Shown: piece after piece, positions 1 through 8,778 of the stretch
Layout: the number at the start of each line of letters is the position of its first letter
Numbering within the stretch: position 1 is the stretch's first letter
From: Bacteroidia bacterium
GTDB taxonomy: Bacteria > Bacteroidota > Bacteroidia > Cytophagales > Cyclobacteriaceae
Assembly (NCBI GenBank): GCA_030425425.1
Contig: JAUIAO010000060.1
Location: 1 to 35,539, forward strand
Direction: 5' to 3'
DNA length: 35,539 nt
Notes under the pieces: model-generated
Database searches by the model: none
What the model was told of the DNA's origin: nothing
What the model saw: only the letters and a program-made list of their open reading frames with translations
Program-made: the position numbers and the translations under genes

Positions 1-648
1 AGTAGTTATGATTTCCGTGTGAAGGCTTTGGGAGATTTACCTGATATCTGGGATTCGGAATGGTCGGCATTGCATACGGTAGTACCGTCAGAGGCTCGTC
101 GCGCGGCTACCCCAACGAACGTATCAGCGCTCGTTATAGGGATGGACATAACAATAAGTTGGGAAGATAATAGTAATGTGGAGACAGGTTATCAGATCCA
201 AGCGAGTAAGAATGGGGGAGGCTTTTGGACGATCGCTACTATGTCTAGCAATGTGATGAGCTACGATTGGTCAGGCGGAATAGCGGGTAGTAATTATGAT
301 TTCCGAGTGAGAGCATTGGAAAGTGGGAGTGCTATTTGGGACTCAGAGTGGTCGTTATTGGGTAGTGTATCATACAATCCATCAGCAAGAATGATCGGTG
401 GTTCACAAGATCAAACAGAACAAACCTTCAGCATCTATCCGAACCCAACAGCCAACTGCCTAACGATCAGGGGCGAAGATATCCGAAACGTCAAATTGAC
501 AGATCTGAATGGCAGAGAGCTACGAGTAGATATCACAGAGCGATCAGGCGTATATCAGCTGGATATGACGTCAGTGAAACAGGGAATCTATTTGGTAGAG
601 ATCACTACAGAAGAAACTACTAAGATTCAGAAGGTGGTGAAGAAGTAA
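1..648 (+). CDS. C-terminal part of a fibronectin type III protein with T9SS type A sorting domain (5' truncated by window)
   Basis: The frame is open from base 1, so the true start lies upstream of the window; the GTG at 19 is an internal Val codon. The visible part holds the end of one FN3-like domain, one complete FN3-like domain (about bases 90-380), and a C-terminal sorting domain containing the IYPNPT motif and ending in IQKVVKK. The two FN3 ends are close copies: YDFRVKAL...IWDSEWS at bases 7-63 and YDFRVRAL...IWDSEWS at 295-351, which shows tandem domain duplication. T9SS sorting domains of this type direct proteins across the outer membrane to the surface or medium. No catalytic domain is visible, and the missing N-terminus could carry one. 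It is followed at once by a strong hairpin terminator, so it is a separate transcription unit from the genes downstream. Confidence 0.85.
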   Translation, partial: SSYDFRVKALGDLPDIWDSEWSALHTVVPSEARRAATPTNVSALVIGMDITISWEDNSNVETGYQIQASKNGGGFWTIATMSSNVMSYDWSGGIAGSNYDFRVRALESGSAIWDSEWSLLGSVSYNPSARMIGGSQDQTEQTFSIYPNPTANCLTIRGEDIRNVKLTDLNGRELRVDITERSGVYQLDMTSVKQGIYLVEITTEETTKIQKVVKK

Positions 649-693
649 AGAGACTTTAGATTCCAGAGGTAAGACTCTAGACCAAATTATTAG

Positions 694-730
694 CAACAAA
701 AGCAGCTCAAGTGAGCTGCTTTTGTTGTTT
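694..730 (+). terminator. Rho-independent terminator after the FN3/T9SS gene
   Basis: A perfect 15-bp inverted repeat (arms 694-708 and 713-727) with loop AAGT is followed by a short T run. It sits 45 bases after the stop codon at 646-648. Confidence 0.9.
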
Positions 731-800
731 AGCAGTGCTCTGAAATTCGTATTAAATCCAGATTACTAAGTTTCACCCGCATCCACTAACTCTTTAGATT

Positions 801-861
801 TTACCCCCTTACTTCTTACGGATTACCCCCCTCTTATTCAAACTTTGACCATCTAAATTGG
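801..861 (+). promoter_or_regulatory. Site A: tandem C-rich repeat plus -7-like box (putative HTCS-controlled promoter)
   Basis: Two direct copies of TTACCCCC occur at 801-808 and 823-830 (22 bp apart). TAAATTGG at 854-861 matches the Bacteroidota -7 consensus TAnnTTTG at 5 of 6 fixed positions and starts 23 bp after the last C. No good -33 TTTG box is present at the expected place, as would suit an activator-dependent promoter. The same arrangement recurs at 4948, 22941 and 27271. That it binds the HTCS encoded at 23133 is an inference. Confidence 0.5.
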
Positions 862-950
862 ACTTGTTTTTATCCTGATAAACTCAATTAGGACATGATT
901 CATGATTAAACATGTTTTGAGGGTTTATCACAAATCTTAAACAAAAACCT

Positions 951-3900
951 ATGATACAAATTCAACAACTATTTTTTAAACGTGCATTGCCAGCGTTGCT
1001 GTTGATGCTCAGTTTATTGGCATTTCAGCCATTAAATGCTCAAACGTTAATTAACCAGGCATTAAATGCCACAGTAACAGCCACTTATTCAGCTCCATGG
1101 GATGGGGATGCCGTAGCTGTGAATAATGGAGAAGTGGGTTATGGCCCGGCAGGAGATGGTACTCCTGAATTAGCTGGTGCTAACGCCTGGTGGAACTGGA
1201 GTGATAATCGGCCAGCTTCTGAGAGCCTGGAATATACCTGGGCTTCTGCACAGACATTGTCTAAAGTTATATTGTATTTCTGGGCTGATCGGACTGAATT
1301 ATCTGGCTGGGGAGATAATGTGGCAGTTCCAGAAAGTTGGAGCCTTCAGTATTGGGATGGTTCAGCCTGGGCAGATGTTGTGTTGGCAGATGGCCAAACT
1401 TATACGAGTAATTTAAGTGCTCCAAATGAAGTTGATTTTAATGAAATCAGTACAACCCAATTGAAATTAATACTCAATGCGCAATCTAATGGAACTACTT
1501 ACGCAGGTGTAGGTGTCACGGAATGGGAAGCCTATACTGTGACCACAGCAAGTGCTGATGCCAGCTTATCAGCTTTGACTGCTTCTGTAGGAACTTTATA
1601 TCCTGCATTCTCTATAGATACTTATGAATATAAATTAACTGTACCTGCAAGCACTACTTCAGTGGATCTAACGGCAACAGTAAATGACACAGGAAAAGCA
1701 ACAAAATCAGGAGACGGAACAATTTCTTTATCTGGAGATAAAAGTGTTGAAATCGTAGTTACGGCAGAGGCTGGTAATACTAAATCTTATACCGTGAATA
1801 TTACTGAGAATTTCATATTTAATCAAAGTTTTGATGGTGATCCAAACCTGCTTAGCTCTGGAAATTATAAAACTGATCATGCTGAACCACGATTAAAAAC
1901 AGCAAATGGTTGGGCGACAGAATATGCAGGAAATTCAGCAGGAGGAGTGTTTGAATATGGTTCTACAGCCCAGTTGAATGATTTTACCGTTCCAGCTTTG
2001 GATGCGGATGGTGCTACGCCTGCCGCAGGAAGTGGTTGTTTAGGAGTTCAGACATCTTGGGGAGATCAGGCTCTGTATTTTCAAGATGTCACTTTATCAG
2101 CGGGTACATACAAAATATCTTACAAAGCTTACAATGCTCATACCTCAAACACAAATACTCAAAGTTTGGTTGGATGGGTGCCTAATTCTGGTTCTTCATT
2201 CTTGTCAACTCTCACTAGTTTCCCAGTAGGTGCATGGACCGCCGATGAAGTTTTATTTACGCTAAGTGCTGAAACATCCGGTAGGATTCAGATTGGTGTG
2301 AAAGATATAGCTGGTGGTTCAGGAAGCAATCCAAGATTATTCTTTGACAACTTTAATATTGAAACTGTTACCCAGAGTGCGGATGCTCAATTAAAAACGC
2401 TTTCTGTGGATGCAGGTACTTTGATTCCGGCATTTGATCCTGATATAACTGAGTATTTTGTATTTGCTCCATCCTCTACTACCAGTGTAAATGTGAGTGC
2501 ATCTGCGAATGACGAGAATGCTCAGGGTATTTCAGGTACAGGTGCCGTAGATGTGAATTCCGGAAGCGGATATACGACTATTACGGTAACAGCTGAAGCG
2601 GGCAACACAAAGGATTATGTAGTACAAGTATTTGTGAATGATGCATCTAATCTTGTGAGTTGGAGCGATGGAAACGGTGGTGTTGCTACAGTTTCAGGAT
2701 CTGCTCCTAACGATTATGGTTGGGCTAATACTTCTGGCTATAATACCTGGACAGACTATAATGGAGGCGGTGGTTGCCGACTTAGAGATAATTATTCCGG
2801 TTATACTTATGAAGATGGAGGTGCCACAGTAACAGGTGCTCAGTTACTATTGAGATATGATGGTGATGCGGCAAGTGAAACAGCAGCATTCACCTACCCG
2901 GTTGTATTAGAAGCTAATACAGTTTATGATTTCTCTTTCGATTATGTATATGGAGGCAGTGGTTCTGCTCCAGGAGTGCTAACTGCAGGAATAGGTACTT
3001 CTAATGATGATGTTTCGGATGTAGCATCAAAAGATTTTGAAACAGCAAATAGCACTACTCTTTATAGAAAAGGAACTTTGACCTTTTTGTCTGGATCTGC
3101 AGGTGTTTATTACCTGAAGTTTAGTTGCAATGAGCGTTCATGGCAAGGTGTTAATAACCTAAATATTTCAACTTCGGATGTAATCGTATGGAATGGAGTT
3201 TGGTCGAATGGTAGTGGGCCTTCGGTCTCAGATGATGTTTTAATCGCGGCTCCATATACCGTAAGTTCTGATTTGCATGTAAACAATTTAGAAGTTGGTA
3301 GCAATGGTAGTATCACTGTTGAATCAGGTGCTTCATTGGTAATCATGGGGTCTGCGATCGGAAATGCGACTATCAATAGAAATACAACAGGCGATGCAGG
3401 TTACAGCATTGTTGGTGCACCTGTATCTGGTGCTGATTTAGCAGATCTTAATGCAGATTATCTATATTCTTGGGATGGAGCACTCTACAATGCAGAGACT
3501 TCAGGTACTATGACTCCAGGTGTGGGTTATTTTGCTGGTTATGATGCTGTAAGCCCTGAAATATCTTTGACTGGTGCTTTGGTTTCTGGAAATCAGTCGG
3601 TAGCTGTTACTGGTGAAGTTTCAGGTACACATGATGGGTTTAATCTGGTAGCCAATCCGTATGCATCAGCAATTGCAGTTGACCAATTCATCGCAGGAAA
3701 TAGTGTTTCTGCCGTATATCTATGGGATGATGGTGGAGCAAACAACGGTGCTGATCGTGCTGGTGATTACTATGTAGTGAGTACCATCGGATCTGTGGAT
3801 AATACAGTAGATTTAAGTCCTTCAGGCAACGGAACAAAAGGTGCCACAGGAGCTGAAAGTGGATTTATTGGATCTGCTCAGGGATTCTTTGTTTATGCTT

Positions 3901-4622
3901 CAGCTGACGGAACAGTTGATTTCACACCTTCGATGCAATCAACAACCGCTGGTTCCAATGCTGATGTCAACTACTACAGAACAGTACCTCAGTCAACTCT
4001 CAAACTTTCATTGAGTGGAGCACATTACAATGAAGTATTGTTTGGATTCAGACCAGACGCTACAGAAGGTGTAGATAGCCAACTTGATGTTCTGAAGAAA
4101 ATAGGAAACGAAAACTTTGCTTTTTATTCTTTCATAGAAGAAGGTCAGTATGCAATTCAAGGTCTTCCTGAGTTGAACGGTGAGACTCAGATTACACTGG
4201 GTTATGACGTGAAAGAATCTGGTGTTTATCAGTTGTCGATCAAAGAAATAGAAGGAATTGAGGGATATACCGTAGTAGCCAACTATAACGGTGTAGACTA
4301 TGACCTTTCTGAAGAATCCGCAAACCTAGACTTGTCTGCAGGAAAAGGTCAAATTTATCTGACTTTGTCTGCAAAGAACATTCTTTCTACTGAAAGGATG
4401 AACAGCAAATTGCAGGTTCGAGGAAGAGAGAATGGTTTGATGATCAACTTTGAATCTAATAGAGCAGAACAAGTAAGTGTGTATACTATGGACGGTAGAG
4501 TGATCTTCAATAGCTCGGTTGTTTTCGATGGAAATAACGCAGTGATCAATGCTACCATCGCTCGCAACCAAGTTTATATACTTAGAGTAAACGATCAGAG
4601 CATTAAATTCATCATGAAATAA
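951..4622 (+). CDS. Large secreted multidomain carbohydrate-binding-like protein with T9SS-type C-terminus
   Basis: 1223 residues. A signal peptide covers 1-30 (hydrophobic core LPALLLMLSLLAF, cleavage before QTL). Domains seen: a discoidin/F5-8-like beta-sandwich (about 31-200, LSKVILYFWAD); a cadherin-like beta-sandwich (about 200-285, ADASLSALTASVGTLYPAF); a jelly-roll CBM-like region (about 288-475, ending LFFDNFNIETV); a second cadherin-like domain (about 476-560); another CBM-like region (about 565-735, GVYYLKFSC); a long beta-rich region with the NLVANPYAS motif common in Bacteroidota surface proteins; and a C-terminal sorting-like domain ending VYILRVNDQSIKFIMK. I see no glycosidase or lyase active-site signature. 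It is probably a substrate-binding or cell-surface structural component. It lies 14 bases before the PID-CTERM-like small gene and is probably co-transcribed with it from site A. Confidence 0.85.
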   Translation: MIQIQQLFFKRALPALLLMLSLLAFQPLNAQTLINQALNATVTATYSAPWDGDAVAVNNGEVGYGPAGDGTPELAGANAWWNWSDNRPASESLEYTWASAQTLSKVILYFWADRTELSGWGDNVAVPESWSLQYWDGSAWADVVLADGQTYTSNLSAPNEVDFNEISTTQLKLILNAQSNGTTYAGVGVTEWEAYTVTTASADASLSALTASVGTLYPAFSIDTYEYKLTVPASTTSVDLTATVNDTGKATKSGDGTISLSGDKSVEIVVTAEAGNTKSYTVNITENFIFNQSFDGDPNLLSSGNYKTDHAEPRLKTANGWATEYAGNSAGGVFEYGSTAQLNDFTVPALDADGATPAAGSGCLGVQTSWGDQALYFQDVTLSAGTYKISYKAYNAHTSNTNTQSLVGWVPNSGSSFLSTLTSFPVGAWTADEVLFTLSAETSGRIQIGVKDIAGGSGSNPRLFFDNFNIETVTQSADAQLKTLSVDAGTLIPAFDPDITEYFVFAPSSTTSVNVSASANDENAQGISGTGAVDVNSGSGYTTITVTAEAGNTKDYVVQVFVNDASNLVSWSDGNGGVATVSGSAPNDYGWANTSGYNTWTDYNGGGGCRLRDNYSGYTYEDGGATVTGAQLLLRYDGDAASETAAFTYPVVLEANTVYDFSFDYVYGGSGSAPGVLTAGIGTSNDDVSDVASKDFETANSTTLYRKGTLTFLSGSAGVYYLKFSCNERSWQGVNNLNISTSDVIVWNGVWSNGSGPSVSDDVLIAAPYTVSSDLHVNNLEVGSNGSITVESGASLVIMGSAIGNATINRNTTGDAGYSIVGAPVSGADLADLNADYLYSWDGALYNAETSGTMTPGVGYFAGYDAVSPEISLTGALVSGNQSVAVTGEVSGTHDGFNLVANPYASAIAVDQFIAGNSVSAVYLWDDGGANNGADRAGDYYVVSTIGSVDNTVDLSPSGNGTKGATGAESGFIGSAQGFFVYASADGTVDFTPSMQSTTAGSNADVNYYRTVPQSTLKLSLSGAHYNEVLFGFRPDATEGVDSQLDVLKKIGNENFAFYSFIEEGQYAIQGLPELNGETQITLGYDVKESGVYQLSIKEIEGIEGYTVVANYNGVDYDLSEESANLDLSAGKGQIYLTLSAKNILSTERMNSKLQVRGRENGLMINFESNRAEQVSVYTMDGRVIFNSSVVFDGNNAVINATIARNQVYILRVNDQSIKFIMK

Positions 4623-4636
4623 TAACCAACAGAGAT

Positions 4637-4810
4637 ATGAAAAGTAACATCATAAAAATAGCCACAATACTTCCAGCGATCTTACTATTTGCAAGCCCTG
4701 CGTTTGCACAAGGCGCACCTCCAGCAACACCAATAGATGGTGGGTTGAGTCTTCTCCTGATAGCAGGAGGAGCATATGGAGCCAAGAAGATATATGAGAA
4801 AAGAAAATAA
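4637..4810 (+). CDS. Small PID-CTERM-like sorted membrane protein (57 aa)
   Basis: A 57-residue frame beginning MKSNIIKIATILPAILLF, with a signal peptide ending near FAQG. After a short proline/alanine linker comes PIDGGLS, then a hydrophobic stretch (LLLIAGGAYGA) and a basic tail KKIYEKRK. The order PIDGG, transmembrane helix, basic end matches what I recall of the PID-CTERM protein-sorting domain, one of the exosortase-type C-terminal signals of Bacteroidota. After removal of signal peptide and sorting tail only about ten residues would remain, so the mature product would be a tiny anchored peptide. It starts 14 bases after the 1223-residue gene and ends 24 bases before a terminator, so the pair looks like one operon. 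It is below the usual length cutoff for gene callers. The cognate sorting enzyme is not in this window. Confidence 0.75.
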   Translation: MKSNIIKIATILPAILLFASPAFAQGAPPATPIDGGLSLLLIAGGAYGAKKIYEKRK

Positions 4811-4834
4811 GTTATTTCAATATAGTTTTTAGGG

Positions 4835-4866
4835 AAAAGAGGCTGCCTTTGGGTAGTCTTTTTTTT
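4835..4866 (+). terminator. Rho-independent terminator after the PID-CTERM-like gene
   Basis: A 12-13 bp hairpin with some G-U pairs (AAAAGAGGCTGCC pairing with GGTAGTCTTTT around a TTTG loop) runs into eight T residues. It starts 24 bases after the stop codon. Confidence 0.75.
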
Positions 4867-4947
4867 GTTGCCAATTGCGTATTTCACTTTCATTTTAACG
4901 GCAGTACCATTCTATAAAAACTATCTATAATGAAGTAATACGTTGAT

Positions 4948-5008
4948 TTACCCCCTATTGTATTATGAATTAACCCCTGTTTGTGCTTGCTATTTTAATC
5001 TTATTTTG
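4948..5008 (+). promoter_or_regulatory. Site B: tandem C-rich repeat plus -33/-7 promoter boxes
   Basis: TTACCCCCT (4948-4956) and TTAACCCCT (4970-4978) are 22 bp apart. The second repeat abuts a perfect -33 box TTTG (4980-4983). After a 17-base spacer comes TTATTTTG (5001-5008), matching TAnnTTTG at 5 of 6 fixed positions. This is the best-formed promoter in the set. Transcription would start near 5015 and give a leader of about 50 bases before the ATG at 5067. Confidence 0.6.
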
Positions 5009-5066
5009 ATTCAACTATTTATCAATTCTACCTTGGTCAAGATCAGTGTGCCAAGCGTTTCTAAAA

Positions 5067-8000
5067 ATGAACAAAATGAAAACAAATCGACAAAACAAAG
5101 TACTAATATGGACCTTCGCACTTATTAGTTTACTATTTTCTGGAAGGCTCTCTGCACAGATCTTAGATTACACCCAGAAAATAGATCCGCCGATTACTGA
5201 CAAAGCAATTTTTTATGCATCCGTTCTTGTTTCGGATTTGGATGAAAACGGAACAGTAGATGAACTGATTGGACTTTCACAAGGTGATATGGCTGGTTAT
5301 GGTTCATTATCATGTATCATTAGATGGACTTCCGGAAGTGGTTATGTGGATGCTCACAATGGAAGTGGTTATAGTTTTGATCCTAACAATGCAGTACCAC
5401 TGCCAGATCTAATTTCCCAGCCTGAAGGCGAAAAATATGAAGTTTGGTTTGAAGTAGATGTAATAGCTGGAAGATATACTCCATGGGTGAAAGGACCAGG
5501 AATGACTGATCCTGTCAAAATTCTTGATAATGTGGAATTTAGAGCTAAGGGAGTAGCTCAGTTGGATACATGGACTGCTGTCCACCAGGTAGGAGGCGAT
5601 CAAGGGTTGGACGTTTTTACTGTAGGTGAGGTAGATCAGGTTGGTGATAGACATCCAAGCTACAATGAAGCAAGTATTAAGCAAGTAAGTTTTAGTCCTT
5701 CAGCACTCAATGGAACATGGGATCCGGAGGTGACAAATTACACTGCGACTTTCCCTTATGGAACTACAACTGCTGAAGTATCAGCTACTGCAGTGCAACA
5801 TGGTACAAGAATATCAAACCAGGGTACACTGGATGTATCTGCTGGTTCAGGACAACTTACCCTGGAAGCAACATCAGAAAGTGGAGATGCCACCAAAACT
5901 TACACTGTAGATTGGAGTGTGAATGACCCGGCAAAAGATGCTACTTTAAGTGCATTGACTATTGATGTTGGAGATTCAATTAATTTTCCAGGACTCAGTC
6001 CGGCGTTTGGACCTACAACTACCGAATATATGATAACTGTACCATATGGTACAAAAGAAGTAAATGTAAATGCGACAGCAAGTGCTGCTGGTGAAGGTGC
6101 AACTGTAGCTGGTGCTGGAATGGTTGATATTTCATCAGGCACAGGCCTTGCAACAATAGTAGTAACTTCCGCTGATCAATCGTCAACCAAAACATATACG
6201 GTTGAAATTGTAACAGAACTGTTTAATATCACTGGAATAACCCTTGATGCTACCTTATTCAATGGCAATGTGGTCAACGTTTATTATGGAATATTCGAAA
6301 GAGGTAATAGTTACGTGAAAGACCTTCCTGCAGGTACAGTTTCTATTGGAAACCTTTCCGTAACAGCTAATGACAGCAGTGCCATTTATGAGTGGTCAGA
6401 TGAATTGGTTTTGGTAGATGGTGAGGTCACAACACAACTCACAGCCATCCCTGAAGATTTATCGGATAGAGTAAGTTATGATTTGACGTTTAGGGTATTA
6501 CCATCTGCTGCACCTACTCAGACAGGTAAATTTGAGACTACTTTATCAGGTACTCATGTGATTTATGCGAAAATTAGTTACCCAAGTCGATATGGAGCTG
6601 ATGGTGTTTTTGGCCTGAGTAGCGATTACATGACAGAATACTCACAATTTTCTGCCGGATTTAGGTTCGTTAATGGATTGCCTATTCAGCTACACAATGG
6701 TGGGTACACTGCCACCGATGGTAATCCAAATATGGCTTATGACACGGTATATCATTGCTGGATGTCAGTAGATTTTACGGCCAGAACCTACAGCGTTTAT
6801 TATACAGTAGAGGGAGAGACACAGCGATATACGGTTGGTGAAGATGCGGTTTTTAGAAATGGTTTGGATTCTACAGCTACTCAATGGGGTGCTTACAGAA
6901 ATAATTTTACCGGATACACCGAAATGAATGTGATGAAAGTTGAATTGGTGTCAAGTGTGGGTGATATACCTGATCAAAAGTCGGATGCTACATTATCTGG
7001 AATCAATCTAAGTGCGGGTAAACTCAATGAAGCTTTCACTCCAGGTACAAACTCTTACACTGCAACTCTTCCATATCGTGTAACTTCTGTCAATGTGACG
7101 GCAGAGGCTACAGATCCTGCAGCCTTAGTCACAGGACAAGGTTGGATTCAATTGGATAGTACTGGAACGGCTACAGACACACTTACTGTTTTATCGGATG
7201 ATGGATCTGTGACTCAGAACTATTTCATCAGCTTCGATGCGCTATCTGCAGCAGAAGATGCTTCACTAAGTGAATTATTTGTTGAAGAAGGTGCGATTAA
7301 TCCTGTTTTTGATCCTGAAGAGTTGGCGTATTCACTGACTGTTCCTTATGCTACAGACTCTATTCATGTAGGAGCTGTCGCCAATTCAGATAGTGCAGCT
7401 GTTACAGGAGATGGTGCTTACCTTGTTGGTGATGGAGTTACGGTTGATGTTGTTGTTGTCTCCAAAGATCAGTCCGCCACTCAGAATTACACAATTGAAA
7501 TAACTAAAGAAGCCGCATCTAATGATGCTACCTTAAGTCACTTGAGAGCTAATAATGGTGAGTTTGATAAGGCTTTTGATCCTACTGTATTTGATTATGT
7601 TCTAACAGCTGAATTTGGAAAAGAGTCAGTTGAAATTAGATATCTTACAACTCATCCTGGAGCTATAGTATCAGGCGGCGGTACCATAGATCTCGTAGGA
7701 AAGGATAAAGAAAATGTTTCGATCGTAGTTACTGCAGAAGATGGAACAACGACAAGCACTTATTCAATTGAAATTTTAATAGGAGAAGCTTCTTCAGATG
7801 CAACATTGAAGAATATAATATTGAGTTCCGGCACCCTGAGCCCGATATTTGATCCGGAAACTTACAGTTATACTGTAGATGTGGTTTATGGTACATCTGA
7901 AGTGGAAGTGACTGCAGTTGCTAACCAGGAGGGAGCTGTTATCTCTGGTGATGGCACAATAGATGTAACTTCCGGATCTGGCACTGCTAACATATTAGTT

Positions 8001-8603
8001 ACAGCCCAGGATGGTACAGAGTTGACCTATACGGTTGCGATCACCGTTTTGCCAGGATCAGATGATGCCACATTATCTAGTCTAAATGTTCTAAACGCGA
8101 CTTTAGAGCCAGAATTTGATCCAGCCGTTTTCGAATATATAGCTGTAGTGCCTTTGGGAACCGCAACAGCCACATTGACGGCTGTAAAGAATGATGATAA
8201 AGCTACAGTCACTGGAGCAGGTGCTTTGGATGTGATCTCAGGGTCTGGCGTGGCAAATGTTGTAGTGACTTCTGAGACTGGTAATGTTTCTAATACCTAT
8301 CAGGTAACTGTATATGTTGGATCCAAACCAAAAGAGGAAGAGGTGCTTTCAGCTGAAGATTTACAAAATATATTTAATGTATATCCTAATCCTGCGTCGA
8401 ATTATCTTACTGTTGATTTGACTAACATTGATCAAACTGATCTAAAGGTATCTGTTTTCAACTTAGATGGAAGAACGAATGAATTGAAGGTTCAGGGTGG
8501 TCAGAAGCTAACTGTAGACTTGACCAATTATTCTAAAGGATTGTATATGATCAGAATCGAAACTGCTGAAGGGGTACTTTTCGGAAAGTTCATAAAAGAC
8601 TAA
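5067..8603 (+). CDS. Secreted cadherin-like repeat protein with two copies of an unnamed ~150-aa module and T9SS sorting domain
   Basis: About 1178 residues. I prefer the ATG at 5067 (or 5076) over the upstream GTG at 5046, because it places MKTNRQNKVLIWTFALISLLFSG directly as the signal peptide with cleavage near LSAQ. Layout: unnamed module copy 1 (about 25-190, WTAVHQV, VDQVGD); two cadherin-like sandwiches; a distinct beta region; module copy 2 (about 489-636, ending SSVGDIP); five more cadherin-like repeats, each starting like DATLSxL and containing FDP, GTIDV and Y(T/S)V; and a T9SS type A domain (VYPNPAS ... GKFIKD). There is no recognised catalytic site. It probably binds or scaffolds polysaccharide at the cell surface. 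It is preceded by site B and closed by a hairpin terminator, so it appears monocistronic, with the GH127 gene following. Confidence 0.85.
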   Translation: MNKMKTNRQNKVLIWTFALISLLFSGRLSAQILDYTQKIDPPITDKAIFYASVLVSDLDENGTVDELIGLSQGDMAGYGSLSCIIRWTSGSGYVDAHNGSGYSFDPNNAVPLPDLISQPEGEKYEVWFEVDVIAGRYTPWVKGPGMTDPVKILDNVEFRAKGVAQLDTWTAVHQVGGDQGLDVFTVGEVDQVGDRHPSYNEASIKQVSFSPSALNGTWDPEVTNYTATFPYGTTTAEVSATAVQHGTRISNQGTLDVSAGSGQLTLEATSESGDATKTYTVDWSVNDPAKDATLSALTIDVGDSINFPGLSPAFGPTTTEYMITVPYGTKEVNVNATASAAGEGATVAGAGMVDISSGTGLATIVVTSADQSSTKTYTVEIVTELFNITGITLDATLFNGNVVNVYYGIFERGNSYVKDLPAGTVSIGNLSVTANDSSAIYEWSDELVLVDGEVTTQLTAIPEDLSDRVSYDLTFRVLPSAAPTQTGKFETTLSGTHVIYAKISYPSRYGADGVFGLSSDYMTEYSQFSAGFRFVNGLPIQLHNGGYTATDGNPNMAYDTVYHCWMSVDFTARTYSVYYTVEGETQRYTVGEDAVFRNGLDSTATQWGAYRNNFTGYTEMNVMKVELVSSVGDIPDQKSDATLSGINLSAGKLNEAFTPGTNSYTATLPYRVTSVNVTAEATDPAALVTGQGWIQLDSTGTATDTLTVLSDDGSVTQNYFISFDALSAAEDASLSELFVEEGAINPVFDPEELAYSLTVPYATDSIHVGAVANSDSAAVTGDGAYLVGDGVTVDVVVVSKDQSATQNYTIEITKEAASNDATLSHLRANNGEFDKAFDPTVFDYVLTAEFGKESVEIRYLTTHPGAIVSGGGTIDLVGKDKENVSIVVTAEDGTTTSTYSIEILIGEASSDATLKNIILSSGTLSPIFDPETYSYTVDVVYGTSEVEVTAVANQEGAVISGDGTIDVTSGSGTANILVTAQDGTELTYTVAITVLPGSDDATLSSLNVLNATLEPEFDPAVFEYIAVVPLGTATATLTAVKNDDKATVTGAGALDVISGSGVANVVVTSETGNVSNTYQVTVYVGSKPKEEEVLSAEDLQNIFNVYPNPASNYLTVDLTNIDQTDLKVSVFNLDGRTNELKVQGGQKLTVDLTNYSKGLYMIRIETAEGVLFGKFIKD

Positions 8604-8622
8604 GTAGTATAACAAGCATTAT

Positions 8623-8653
8623 AAAACCTCGGATATATATTCCGAGGTTTTTT
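8623..8653 (+). terminator. Rho-independent terminator after the cadherin-like repeat gene
   Basis: Perfect 11-bp arms AAAACCTCGGA (8623-8633) and TCCGAGGTTTT (8641-8651) surround a 7-base AT loop and are followed by T residues. It lies 19 bases past the stop codon. Confidence 0.9.
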
Positions 8654-8778
8654 ATAATCAAAACGTCAATTCAAGATTAAACTCTCATTTTTTTCTAGAC
8701 CTCATTATGTGATGATGCAACTTCCGTAGATCAGGTGCTCTCAGAAACTAGTGATTAATCAAAAACTAACACCTAGCA

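Larger units (their letters stand above)
649..950. other. Intergenic region with terminator and putative operator/promoter
   Basis: This 302-base stretch has no credible gene. It holds the hairpin terminator at 694-730, the C-rich tandem repeat with a -7-like box at 801-861, and an AT-rich leader of roughly 80-90 bases before the ATG at 951. Nothing else stands out. Confidence 0.7.

Noticed and set aside
4612-4893. 93-residue minus-strand frame over the PID-CTERM-like gene
   Set aside because: It overlaps the better-supported plus-strand small gene and runs through the hairpin terminator in antisense. It has no domain-like features and is read as a shadow.
5046-5066. GTG 5046 as start of the cadherin-repeat protein
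   Set aside because: It adds a short stretch (MCQAFLK) before an otherwise typical signal peptide; ATG 5067 or 5076 fits better.
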